Shown: piece by piece, positions 8,429-16,488 of the stretch
Position numbering within the stretch: the first letter of the stretch is position 1
Layout of the letters: each line of letters starts with the position of its first letter
Source of the DNA: Pseudodesulfovibrio sp. S3
Lineage (GTDB): Bacteria > Desulfobacterota > Desulfovibrionia > Desulfovibrionales > Desulfovibrionaceae
Direction of reading: 5' to 3'
DNA length: 64,000 nt
Assembly (NCBI RefSeq): GCF_004025585.1
Contig: NZ_QTZO01000003.1
Location: 248,001-312,000 of the forward strand
Notes under the pieces: generated by a model
Database searches by the model: none
Seen by the model: the letters and a program-made list of their open reading frames with translations, nothing else
Told to the model about the DNA's origin: nothing
Program-made: the position numbers and the translations under genes

Positions 8429-9397
8429 ATGACAAACCCCCTGCTCGACATACGCGAACTGACCACGTGCTTTTCCTCGCACCAGGGCATTGCCAAGGCG
8501 GTGGATAACGTCAGCCTTTCCTTTATGCAAGGGGAAACCCTGGCCATCGTGGGTGAGTCCGGCTGCGGAAAGACCGTGCTCGCCCTGTCCATCCTTGGTC
8601 TCATACCCGATCCGCCGGGCCGCGTCACCGACGGAAGCATCCTCTACAAAGGCCAGGACCTGCTGGACCTGACCGAGAGCGAGCTCATGTCCATCAGGGG
8701 CAACGCCATTTCCATGATTTTCCAGGAGCCCATGACCGCGCTGAACCCGGTCTTTCGAGTGGACGACCAGATCGCGGAACCGCTCCGGCTGCACCAGGGG
8801 TTCAACAGACACGATGCGCTCCTCAAGGCCGTTGATGCCCTGAACCTGGTGGGCATTCCCAACCCGGCCAAGATCGCCAAATCCTATCCCCACGAGCTTT
8901 CGGGCGGTATGCGCCAACGCGTCATGATCGCCATGGCCCTGGCCTGCAAACCGGATATTCTCATCGCCGACGAACCGACCACGGCTCTGGACGTGACCAT
9001 CCAGGCCCAGATTCTGGACCTCATGAATGAGCTGAAGGCCCGCATGAACGGCTCGCTCATGCTCATCACCCATGACCTGGGTGTGGTGGCCCGCATGGCC
9101 CAACGCGTGGCGGTCATGTATTCCGGCAAGATCGTGGAACTCGCAGGAGTTAAGGAACTCTACGCCGATCCGCTCCACCCCTACACCAAGGGGCTGCTCG
9201 CATCGGTGCCGACCCTGGGCGAAACCACGCGCCTGAACGCCATCCCCGGCATCGTGCCCGGCATCTTCGACCTGCCGGAGGGATGCCGCTTTCATCCGCG
9301 CTGCCCCAAGGCCTACCAGAAATGTTCGCTGCTGCTTCCGCCGCTTTTTGAACCGGAACCGGGCCGAAAAGTCCGTTGTTGGCTGTATGAGGACTAG
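8429..9397 (+). CDS. Oligopeptide/dipeptide ABC transporter ATPase (OppD/DppD type)
   Basis: ATP-binding subunit of a peptide-type ABC importer, 322 residues. It shows Walker A GESGCGKT near residues 44-51, signature LSGGMRQRV, Walker [14 protein letters not shown] and the H-loop [11 protein letters not shown]. The C-terminal extension has the cysteine-containing [13 protein letters not shown] motif of the Opp/Dpp ATPases, which may hold an Fe-S cluster. The partner OppF-type gene starts four bases after the stop. Neither permeases nor a binding protein are adjacent, so the membrane partners must be elsewhere. Confidence 0.93.
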   Translation: MTNPLLDIRELTTCFSSHQGIAKAVDNVSLSFMQGETLAIVGESGCGKTVLALSILGLIPDPPGRVTDGSILYKGQDLLDLTESELMSIRGNAISMIFQEPMTALNPVFRVDDQIAEPLRLHQGFNRHDALLKAVDALNLVGIPNPAKIAKSYPHELSGGMRQRVMIAMALACKPDILIADEPTTALDVTIQAQILDLMNELKARMNGSLMLITHDLGVVARMAQRVAVMYSGKIVELAGVKELYADPLHPYTKGLLASVPTLGETTRLNAIPGIVPGIFDLPEGCRFHPRCPKAYQKCSLLLPPLFEPEPGRKVRCWLYED

Positions 9398-9400
9398 GCC

Positions 9401-10363
9401 ATGGCCCCACTGCTCGAACTGATCAACGTCTCCAAGCACTTCAAGGTCACCAGCGGCATGCTCGGCCTCCTGTCCTCGACCGTCCGCGCCGTGGACGGCG
9501 TCACCCTGAGCGTCGAAAGAGGTGAAACCCTCGGCCTGGTGGGCGAATCGGGTTGCGGCAAATCCACCCTGGCCAAATGCATCATGGGACTGGAAAAAGT
9601 CACCGGCGGAGAAGTCATCTTCGGCAACCGATCCATCACCGCATGGGACGAAAAAAAACTGCGCTCCAAGATACAGATGATCTTTCAGGACCCCTATTCC
9701 TCCCTCAACCCACGCCAGAAAATCGGCTCCATCATCCGCGAGGGACTGGATATCCACAATATCGGCTCCAAAAACGAGCGGCTGGAAAAAGTCAATAATC
9801 TCCTGCAACTGGTTGGCCTGAGAGGCGAACACAGCCAGCGTTACCCCCATGAATTTTCCGGCGGCCAACGGCAGCGCATAGCCGTGGCCCGGACCCTGGC
9901 CCTGGACCCCAAACTCATTGTCTGCGACGAACCGGTGTCCGCTCTGGACGTATCCGTGCAGGCCCAGGTCCTGGGGCTGCTCAAGGACTTGCAGGACCGG
10001 TTCAACCTGACCTATGTTTTCATCTCTCACGATCTGTCCGTGGTCAGCCACATCTCCGACAATGTGGCCGTCATGTACCTTGGCCGGATCATGGAAGTCG
10101 GGCCGAGCAAGAACCTGTTCGCAGACCCGAAACACCCGTATACCAAGGCGTTGCTGTCCGCAGTGCTGGTCCCGGACCCGACCAGGCAAACCGAACGCAT
10201 CGCCCTGAAAGGGGATCTGCCCAGCCCCATGAACCCGCCCACAGGATGTCCGTTCCACCCCCGCTGCCCCGCTGCCTTTGACAAGTGCAGAAACGGCCGC
10301 CCCGAACTCATGGCCCAGCCAGACGGCGTAAAAACCGCATGCTGGCTCTACGCGTCCGAGTAA
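9401..10363 (+). CDS. Oligopeptide/dipeptide ABC transporter ATPase (OppF/DppF type)
   Basis: Second ATPase of the peptide-importer pair, 320 residues. Walker A is GESGCGKS, the signature FSGGQRQRI and Walker B LIVCDEPVSALDV, with the C-terminal FHPRCPAAFDKC motif typical of OppF/DppF. It starts four bases after oppD, so the two are translated together and should form the ATPase heterodimer of one importer. The QMIFQDPYSSLNPR Q-loop is characteristic of this subfamily. Downstream genes (HD-domain protein, CbiQ/CbiO) are on the same strand but separated by about 100 bp. Confidence 0.93.
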   Translation: MAPLLELINVSKHFKVTSGMLGLLSSTVRAVDGVTLSVERGETLGLVGESGCGKSTLAKCIMGLEKVTGGEVIFGNRSITAWDEKKLRSKIQMIFQDPYSSLNPRQKIGSIIREGLDIHNIGSKNERLEKVNNLLQLVGLRGEHSQRYPHEFSGGQRQRIAVARTLALDPKLIVCDEPVSALDVSVQAQVLGLLKDLQDRFNLTYVFISHDLSVVSHISDNVAVMYLGRIMEVGPSKNLFADPKHPYTKALLSAVLVPDPTRQTERIALKGDLPSPMNPPTGCPFHPRCPAAFDKCRNGRPELMAQPDGVKTACWLYASE

Positions 10364-10460
10364 CTGTACCGCCCGGACATCCGAGAATCTGTATCTGGAA
10401 CACCACGATTTGATCAGGCACTATGACAGCACGCTGATACTCAAACCCCAAGGAACCGAT

Positions 10461-11024
10461 ATGATAAGCCGAGACGAAGCCCTGGCCCTGCTCAAGGAAC
10501 ACAACACCGAAATCAACCTGATCAACCACGCCCTGGAATCCGAAGCCGTCATGCGCGGCCTGGCCGTCAAGCTGGGCAAGGACGCTGATCTGTGGGGCAT
10601 CACCGGACTGCTGCACGACCTGGACTACGCCGTCACAAAAGAGGCCTATGCTCGCCACGGGCTGGACACCGTTGACATGCTGAAAGGCAAACTCCCTGAC
10701 GAAGCCCTGACCGCCATCCGCCGCCATGCCGCCGAGATGAACGGAGCCGAAGGACCGGAAACCGATTTCGACTTTGCCCTGCGCTGCGGCGAAACCGTCA
10801 CCGGGCTGGTTCACGCAGGCGCCCTGGTCCGCCCCACCAAGATCGACGGCATGAACCCCAAGAGCCTGAAAAAGAAAATGAAGGACAAGGCGTTCGCGGC
10901 CAGCGTAAACCGCGACTGCATTCGCGAATGCGACAAGATAGGCCTGGAGTTGGGCGATTTTCTCCAGATCGCCATTGACTCGGTAACTGAAATCGCCCCT
11001 GAAGTGGGACTGGCTGCCGAATAA
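10461..11024 (+). CDS. HD-domain protein (putative phosphohydrolase)
   Basis: A 187-residue protein with an HD-superfamily core: the histidine-aspartate pair lies in ITGLLHDLDYAVTKE, with a further histidine at YARHGLDTVDML and RRHAAEM. HD proteins are usually metal-dependent phosphohydrolases acting on nucleotides; the substrate here is unknown. ATG 10461 is preceded by AAGGAA at good spacing. It lies between the OppDF pair and an ECF transporter pair, about 80 bp before cbiQ. The C-terminal half carries a lysine-rich segment (PKSLKKKMKDKAFAASV) seen in this family of uncharacterised HD proteins. Confidence 0.8.
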   Translation: MISRDEALALLKEHNTEINLINHALESEAVMRGLAVKLGKDADLWGITGLLHDLDYAVTKEAYARHGLDTVDMLKGKLPDEALTAIRRHAAEMNGAEGPETDFDFALRCGETVTGLVHAGALVRPTKIDGMNPKSLKKKMKDKAFAASVNRDCIRECDKIGLELGDFLQIAIDSVTEIAPEVGLAAE

Positions 11025-11106
11025 GGTCGGTTGCAGGGATTCCTATTCTGTACTACTCCTTTTCCCCTGACAAGCCTCCCCGGATTATCTGAGAAAAGGA
11101 GCATAT

Positions 11107-11877
11107 GTGGCCGCACTTTCCGAGCCGTTCGCCTCGGGCGATTCCGTCATCCACAGGATGGACCCGCGCATCCGTCTGATCTGCGCAATGCTCCTGACCC
11201 TGCCTGTGGCCCTGCTGACCCTGCCCAAACCGGCCTGGATCGCCTTTGCCGTCGGACTTTTTCTTGTGAGAGCGGCCCATCTGAATCTGATCCTGGTCAT
11301 GAAACGACTGTTCGCAGTCAACTTCTTCATCGCCTTCCTGTGGCTGTTCATCCCCTTTTCCCTGCCGGGCAACGCAATCTGGTCCATCGGGCCCCTTCAC
11401 GCCACCACGCAAGGCGTGGATCTTGCCCTGCTCATCACGGTGAAGTCCAACGCCATCGTGCTCGGCCTCATGGCGCTTCTGGGGACCATCTCCATCCAGA
11501 ATCTCGGCCCGGCCATGCAGCAACTCGGCATACCGAACAAACTCTGCCACATTCTCCTGTTCACCTATCGCTATATCTTTGCCATCCACCAGGAGTACAC
11601 CACCATGTGCCAGGCCATGCGCGCGCGGGGGTTCAAACCACGCACCAGCGCCCACACCTACCGAGCCTATGCATGGTTGGTGGGCATGCTCCTGGTCAAA
11701 AGCTGGGACCGCGCCGAACGGGTCCAGGCGGCAATGCGCTGCCGCGGGTTTCACGGCCGTTTCTACTCCCTGACAGCCTTTAAATCCGCACCGCAGGACT
11801 ACCTTTTCCTGGCCCTGTGCACTTGCTTCTGCCTGGGAATCATCTATTTCGGCTTCATCCAAAGGGGATTGTCATGA
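11107..11877 (+). CDS. cbiQ: ECF-type transporter transmembrane protein (CbiQ/EcfT)
   Basis: Transmembrane coupling subunit of an energy-coupling-factor importer, 256 residues with about five hydrophobic segments. The two coupling-helix motifs that contact the ATPases are visible as AMRARGFKPR and AMRCRGFHGR. The start is GTG 11107, with GGAG six bases upstream; the overlapping ATG at 11105 is in another frame. Its stop overlaps the cbiO start by four bases (ATGA). No CbiM, NikM or other substrate subunit is adjacent. Cobalt or nickel is the likely substrate, given the CbiQ resemblance and the histidine-rich tail of the ATPase. Confidence 0.88.
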   Translation: MAALSEPFASGDSVIHRMDPRIRLICAMLLTLPVALLTLPKPAWIAFAVGLFLVRAAHLNLILVMKRLFAVNFFIAFLWLFIPFSLPGNAIWSIGPLHATTQGVDLALLITVKSNAIVLGLMALLGTISIQNLGPAMQQLGIPNKLCHILLFTYRYIFAIHQEYTTMCQAMRARGFKPRTSAHTYRAYAWLVGMLLVKSWDRAERVQAAMRCRGFHGRFYSLTAFKSAPQDYLFLALCTCFCLGIIYFGFIQRGLS

Positions 11878-12590
11878 GCCATGCGATCATTGAATTGAAG
11901 GATATCACATACGCCTTTCCTGAACGTGGCAACACCCTGGACAAGCTGACATTCCACCTGCATCATGGCGAGAAGCTGGGCCTGTTCGGTCCCAACGGGG
12001 CGGGCAAATCCACCATGCTGCACATCCTCATGGGACTGATCACCCCGGACCAAGGCCAAGTTGAACTCTTCAGCACGCCCATGTCCGACGCCAAGGCCTT
12101 TGCCGCCGCCCGGCTCAAGATCGGTTTTCTGTTCCAACATTCCGACGACCAGCTCTTCTGCCCCACGGTCCTCGACGACGTGGCCTTCGGGCCGCTCAAT
12201 CAGGGGTTGTCCAGGGAAGATGCCGCCGCCCGAGCCAGGGAGGCCCTGGCCGTGGTCGGGCTGAGCGGTTTTGAGGACCGCATTCCCCACAGACTGTCCG
12301 GCGGCGAAAAAAAACTGGTAGCCCTGGCGACCGTATTGTCCATGAAACCGGAAGTGTTGGTATTGGATGAACCGACCACCGGACTCTCGCCCGAGGCCAA
12401 GAACAGACTGGTGGAGACACTCCACGAGCTCGACATGGCGCGGCTGGTGGTTTCCCACGATCCGGATTTCCTGGCTGCGACCACCGACAGGCTCATCGCC
12501 ATGCGCGATGGCCGCATCCGGCCGGGCGAACTCAAACCGCACACACATGTCCACGTGCACGAGGAAGGGGATGTACCCCATCAACATTAA
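11874..12590 (+). CDS. cbiO: ECF-type transporter ATPase (CbiO family), His-rich C-terminus
   Basis: ATPase of the ECF importer, 238 residues. Walker A is GPNGAGKS near residues 37-44, the signature LSGGEKKLVALA and Walker B VLVLDEPTTGLS. The Q-loop GFLFQHSDDQLFCPTV matches Co/Ni CbiO proteins. The last 20 residues contain seven histidines (HTHVHVHEEGDVPHQH). Such tails bind Ni2+ or Co2+ in metal-handling proteins, so a metal substrate is likely. Translation is coupled to cbiQ through a four-base overlap. About 310 bp without a gene follow. Confidence 0.9.
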   Translation: MSHAIIELKDITYAFPERGNTLDKLTFHLHHGEKLGLFGPNGAGKSTMLHILMGLITPDQGQVELFSTPMSDAKAFAAARLKIGFLFQHSDDQLFCPTVLDDVAFGPLNQGLSREDAAARAREALAVVGLSGFEDRIPHRLSGGEKKLVALATVLSMKPEVLVLDEPTTGLSPEAKNRLVETLHELDMARLVVSHDPDFLAATTDRLIAMRDGRIRPGELKPHTHVHVHEEGDVPHQH

Positions 12591-12904
12591 TGGGAAAAGC
12601 ATCAGCAAACCGCGCCACGCCCCTTTTTGATCTTCTGGCAAAACTGTTGAGCACTAAACGCCCCTGCCACACAAAACCGGTCCATATTCAACTCCATGCT
12701 ATCGAATGCCACTCCTTTCAAACACATATATCACTCCTCCCTGAAGCATCTTGTAATAGTGAGTAAAGACTCCATCACATGCGATCGATCTAGATTGCTC
12801 AAACAACCGATAAAACGCTCCCGGCCCTTGGCAATTCGAAATATGAACCTATTATAAAACAACGGCCTGCCAAAACCGGCCCGCCTGAAACAGAAAACCT
12901 CACG
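12591..12904. other. Gene-free region between cbiO and MATE gene
   Basis: About 314 bases, more AT-rich than the flanking genes. I find no coding frame with credible codon use. The only signal I can support is a sigma-70-like promoter near its right end, at 12828-12855. No clear terminator for cbiO is visible. Confidence 0.6.
12828..12855 (+). promoter_or_regulatory. Candidate sigma-70 promoter for MATE gene
   Basis: TTGGCA (12828-12833), a 16-base spacer and TATTAT (12850-12855). It lies about 50 bases before ATG 12905. This would begin the long plus-strand run of genes from the MATE exporter to the chalcone-isomerase-like gene. Confidence 0.5.
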
Positions 12905-14296
12905 ATGCCCAACAACGATCTTACAGCCCGAATGTCGCACGCCCCCACCAGGACCATCTGGAATCTGGCCTGGCCGCAGTTGCTGATGACCATGTTCCAT
13001 GTGCTCATCGGCATGGCTGACGTATGGGTGGCCGGGTACATCAACCGTGAGGTCCAGGCTTCCCTGGGCATCATCACCCAATCCCTGTTCTTCCTCCTGG
13101 TGGTAGCCATGGCCGTGGCCAACGGCTCTGTGGCCGCCATCAGCCAGTCCATCGGAGCAGGCCTGGAAAAACGTGCCAAACGGTATATCGGCCTGTGCCT
13201 GATCCTGGCCTGCCTGCTCGGCGCTATATTCCTGTTCCTGGGCCTGCCCCTGAAAAACATGCTGCTGTCCGCCCTGCAGGTGCCTTTTGAGATGCGCCCT
13301 GTTACCCAGTATTTTCTGACCGTTTTCCTGCTCCTGCTGCCCTCCTACTACATGCTGCTGATCACCAACGCCATCTTCCGGGCGCGCAAGCAGGTATTCT
13401 ACCCTCTTTACTGTATGATAATCGTGACCTCGCTCAACACCGTCCTCGACCTCGGGCTGGGGCTGGGCTGGTTCGGCATGCCGAATATCGGCTACAAAGG
13501 GCTGGCCTGGGCCACTTTCGGCTCGGTCACTGCCGGAGCAATGTTCAACCTGATCACACTCGCACGACAGGGCCTGCTCAAACGAGAGAGTTTCGCCCCC
13601 TGGCGCTGGATGAAACGGGCCATTCCCTACCTGCTCAAGGTGGCCTGGCCCTCCGGGCTGATGCAGGTCGTCTGGCAGTCCGGCTACCTGGTGCTCTACG
13701 CCATCACCGCCAGCCTGCCGGGCGGCGCAGTGAATGCCCTGGCTGGCATGTCCATCGGCCTGCGCATCGAGTCCCTGCTGTTCATGCCCGCCATGGCCTT
13801 CAACATGACCGCGAGCATTCTTGTGGGCCACTACCTGGGCGCAAGAGAACCGGAAGAAGCCAAGAGATTCGGCTTCCGCATTCTCGGCATAGGACTGATC
13901 TCCATAACGCTCTTCGCCCTGGTGGTCTGGCAGTTCATCGTTCCCTGGGTGGACCTGTTCACCCGCGATGCAGTCGTGGCCGTCCAGGCCGTGAACTATC
14001 TCAAATGGAACCTGCTGGCCGTTCCCTTTACCCTGACCAGCATGATCCTGGCCGGAGCCCTCAACGGGGCCGGGGCCACCCTGTACAATATGCTCATCAT
14101 GGGCACCGCCACCTGGGGCCTACGCCTGCCCCTGGCCTACTGTCTCGGCCACGTCTTCATGAACGAAGCCGAAGGCATCTGGATAGCCATGTTCTGCTCC
14201 CAGATAATGCAATCCTCTGCCCTGCTCTACTTCTTCACCTTCAAGAACTGGCAACGTTTCGCCATGATCAAAAAACGAAACGGCCAACAAGGATAA
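12905..14296 (+). CDS. MATE-family multidrug/metabolite exporter
   Basis: Integral membrane protein of 463 residues with about twelve hydrophobic segments in two MatE repeats; the first begins with WNLAWPQLLMTMFHVLIGMA and the second near residue 250 with VAWPSGLMQVVWQSG. MATE proteins export cationic compounds or metabolites in exchange for Na+ or H+. Substrate cannot be predicted. It is the first of a plus-strand series with short gaps (eight bases to the next gene), so it may be cotranscribed with the DUF2156 and phosphodiesterase-like genes. Confidence 0.9.
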   Translation: MPNNDLTARMSHAPTRTIWNLAWPQLLMTMFHVLIGMADVWVAGYINREVQASLGIITQSLFFLLVVAMAVANGSVAAISQSIGAGLEKRAKRYIGLCLILACLLGAIFLFLGLPLKNMLLSALQVPFEMRPVTQYFLTVFLLLLPSYYMLLITNAIFRARKQVFYPLYCMIIVTSLNTVLDLGLGLGWFGMPNIGYKGLAWATFGSVTAGAMFNLITLARQGLLKRESFAPWRWMKRAIPYLLKVAWPSGLMQVVWQSGYLVLYAITASLPGGAVNALAGMSIGLRIESLLFMPAMAFNMTASILVGHYLGAREPEEAKRFGFRILGIGLISITLFALVVWQFIVPWVDLFTRDAVVAVQAVNYLKWNLLAVPFTLTSMILAGALNGAGATLYNMLIMGTATWGLRLPLAYCLGHVFMNEAEGIWIAMFCSQIMQSSALLYFFTFKNWQRFAMIKKRNGQQG

Positions 14297-14304
14297 GGAA
14301 CACA

Positions 14305-15186
14305 ATGCACCTCAACTTCGAACCGATCTCCCTTGACAGGCAGGACGAATACCACAAGGCCCTGACCCAATGTCCGCAACTGGTGACCAGCGATTTCTCC
14401 TTTGCCAATATCTTCGGATGGGCCGACCACTACGGATTGGAATGGGCCTTCAACAAAGGGCTTTGCTTCATTCGCCAGACCAAGCCCGAGACCATCTGCT
14501 GGGCTCCGGTGGGCGATTGGGAACAATATGACTGGAACAATTGCCGAGCCATGGGCGAAGGCAAGCGCTTTACCCGTGTTCCGGAGGCCCTGACCCGGCT
14601 CTGGTCCATCGCCTACGGCAACAAGATCACCATAGAGGAGAGTCGCGCCCACTGGGACTACGTTTACTCAGTCGAAGAGCTGATCTCTCTCAAGGGTAAA
14701 AAATTCCATAAGAAAAAGAACCTGCTGAACCAATTTCTAAAGAACTATCCCTACACCTATGAATCCATGGCCCCGGAATGTGTTGAAGAGGTGCTGGTGA
14801 TGCAGGACGAATGGTACAAGTGGTACGAGGAGAACAATCCATCCGAGGCGCTCAAGGCCGAAAACCACGCCATCACCCGCGTGCTGCAACACATCGATCA
14901 GATCAAGGGACTCATGGGTGCAACCATCCGCGTGGAGGGCAAGGTCATAGCCTACACCGTGGCCGAACCGTTGTGCGAGGACTCCCTGGTCATCCACTTC
15001 GAGAAGGGCGACATCCGCTACAAGGGCGTATATCAAGCCATCAACCAGATGTTTCTGGAAAACGATGCCGCAGAATTCACCAACGTCAACCGGGAACAGG
15101 ATCTGGGTGACGAAGGCCTGCGCAAGGCAAAGCTTTCGTATAATCCCACATTCTTCCTCAAGAAATTTGAAGCCCAACTGTTCTAG
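14305..15186 (+). CDS. DUF2156 (phosphatidylglycerol lysyltransferase-like domain) protein
   Basis: A 293-residue soluble protein resembling DUF2156, the acyltransferase-like (GNAT-fold) domain found at the C-terminus of MprF-type lysylphosphatidylglycerol synthases. Supporting segments are SDFSFANIFGWADHYGLEW at the N-terminus, GKKFHKKKNLLNQFLKNYP in the middle and FTNVNREQDLGDEGLRKAK near the end. No membrane segments are present, so it is not a full MprF. ATG 14305 is preceded by AAGGAA. The reaction and substrate are unknown; transfer of an acyl or aminoacyl group is an inference from the fold. Confidence 0.82.
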   Translation: MHLNFEPISLDRQDEYHKALTQCPQLVTSDFSFANIFGWADHYGLEWAFNKGLCFIRQTKPETICWAPVGDWEQYDWNNCRAMGEGKRFTRVPEALTRLWSIAYGNKITIEESRAHWDYVYSVEELISLKGKKFHKKKNLLNQFLKNYPYTYESMAPECVEEVLVMQDEWYKWYEENNPSEALKAENHAITRVLQHIDQIKGLMGATIRVEGKVIAYTVAEPLCEDSLVIHFEKGDIRYKGVYQAINQMFLENDAAEFTNVNREQDLGDEGLRKAKLSYNPTFFLKKFEAQLF

Positions 15187-15189
15187 GCC

Positions 15190-16488
15190 ATGTCCCTGCT
15201 TCTTCCCTCCCAACCACGCAGGCGACTGGTTGTCCTCGGCCTGGACGGACTGTCGCTCGACCTGGCTAAAACGCTCGGCGCCTCCCTGCCGAACATAGGC
15301 CGCATAGCCGCAGAAGCCACGACCGTGCGGGCAGAACTGCCCGAACTCTCGCCCGTGAACTGGACCTCGTTTTTCACCGGGACCGGACCGGAGGGACATG
15401 GAATATTCGGATTCTCCCGCATCGATCCAGATACGTATGCACTGCGCATATCCGGCAGAACGGACGTCACCGGCCCGACAATCTTCGACCTGCTTGGTGA
15501 TAAGGGGCTGATATCTCGAGTGATCAACCTGCCGAACACCTACCCGGCACACCCCATGCGCGGGATGCTCGTGTCCGGTTTTGTGGCTCATGATCTGGAA
15601 CATGCGGCATACCCGCCATTTCTTAAGGCAAAACTTGAAGAAATCAATTACAAGCTCGAAGCAGACACCAACCGGGGCAAAAGCGATCTCGGCTATCTGC
15701 TCGATGAATTGCGCCTGACCCTGCAATCCCGCCTGAACGCCCTAGACCTGCTCTGGCCTGATCTCGGCTGGGATCTGTTCATTCATGTCTTCACCGAGAC
15801 GGACCGGCTGTTCCATTTTTTCATGGACGCAGTCCTCCACCTGGACCACCCGGATCACCTGGATTGCATGGCATTCCTGGCCGAGTGGGATCACGCCCTG
15901 GGGGTATTCCTCGAACGATACGACGCCCTTGCCGGCCCCAAAAGGCTCATGGTGCTGGCCGACCACGGATTCACCGAGATCAAGACCGAAATATGCCTCA
16001 ACACCTGGCTCATGCAAGAGGGCCTGCTCACTCTGACCGGTCCTCCAAAGGATGAATGGGATACCAGGTCCATTGCATCAGAATCAAAGGCGTTCGCTCT
16101 GGACCCTGGCCGCATATACATTCACGCCAAAGACCGGTTCCGACGCGGTTTAATCGACCCGGAGGAGGCATTGGCCCTACAGGAACGCATCGCCACCGGG
16201 CTGATGGCGTTGAAGTACAACGGCGAACCGGTCATGAAGGCCGTGCACCCCGCCGCAAGTCTCTATCCCGGCGCATCTTCTGACCAACTGCCCGATCTGG
16301 TCTGCCAGTCACACCCCGGTTTCGACCTCAAGGCCAAATTCGACCGCAGCGACATTTTTGGTTTGCATGGACGGACCGGGACACATACGGTGGACGGAGC
16401 CATCTACATGGACACGGAACATTCCCGGCCCGAAAGGATTCGGAATGTCGGCGACCTGATTTTACAACATTTCGACATCACAAGATAA
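15190..16488 (+). CDS. Alkaline-phosphatase-superfamily phosphodiesterase/nucleotide pyrophosphatase
   Basis: A 432-residue protein of the type I phosphodiesterase/nucleotide pyrophosphatase group. Metal-site motifs are visible: VLGLDGLS (Asp), SPVNWTSFFTGTGPEGHG (nucleophilic Thr), ETDRLFHFF, LADHGFTEIK (Asp-His) and GLHGRTGTH (His). No signal peptide is evident, so it seems cytoplasmic. Proteins of this group hydrolyse phosphate mono- or diesters; the substrate is unknown. The ATG follows the DUF2156 stop by three bases and its own stop abuts the helicase ATG, so the three are one transcription unit. Confidence 0.88.
   Translation: MSLLLPSQPRRRLVVLGLDGLSLDLAKTLGASLPNIGRIAAEATTVRAELPELSPVNWTSFFTGTGPEGHGIFGFSRIDPDTYALRISGRTDVTGPTIFDLLGDKGLISRVINLPNTYPAHPMRGMLVSGFVAHDLEHAAYPPFLKAKLEEINYKLEADTNRGKSDLGYLLDELRLTLQSRLNALDLLWPDLGWDLFIHVFTETDRLFHFFMDAVLHLDHPDHLDCMAFLAEWDHALGVFLERYDALAGPKRLMVLADHGFTEIKTEICLNTWLMQEGLLTLTGPPKDEWDTRSIASESKAFALDPGRIYIHAKDRFRRGLIDPEEALALQERIATGLMALKYNGEPVMKAVHPAASLYPGASSDQLPDLVCQSHPGFDLKAKFDRSDIFGLHGRTGTHTVDGAIYMDTEHSRPERIRNVGDLILQHFDITR

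Noticed and set aside
7022-10258. A 1078-residue minus-strand frame extending trmFO far upstream
   Set aside because: The part beyond the trmFO start at 8350 is the antisense of the two ABC ATPase genes and has no protein-like sequence; the TrmFO N-terminus and ribosome site are at 8350.
12731-13831. A 366-residue minus-strand frame
   Set aside because: Antisense to the MATE gene, with His/Gln-rich composition typical of shadow frames in GC-rich DNA.
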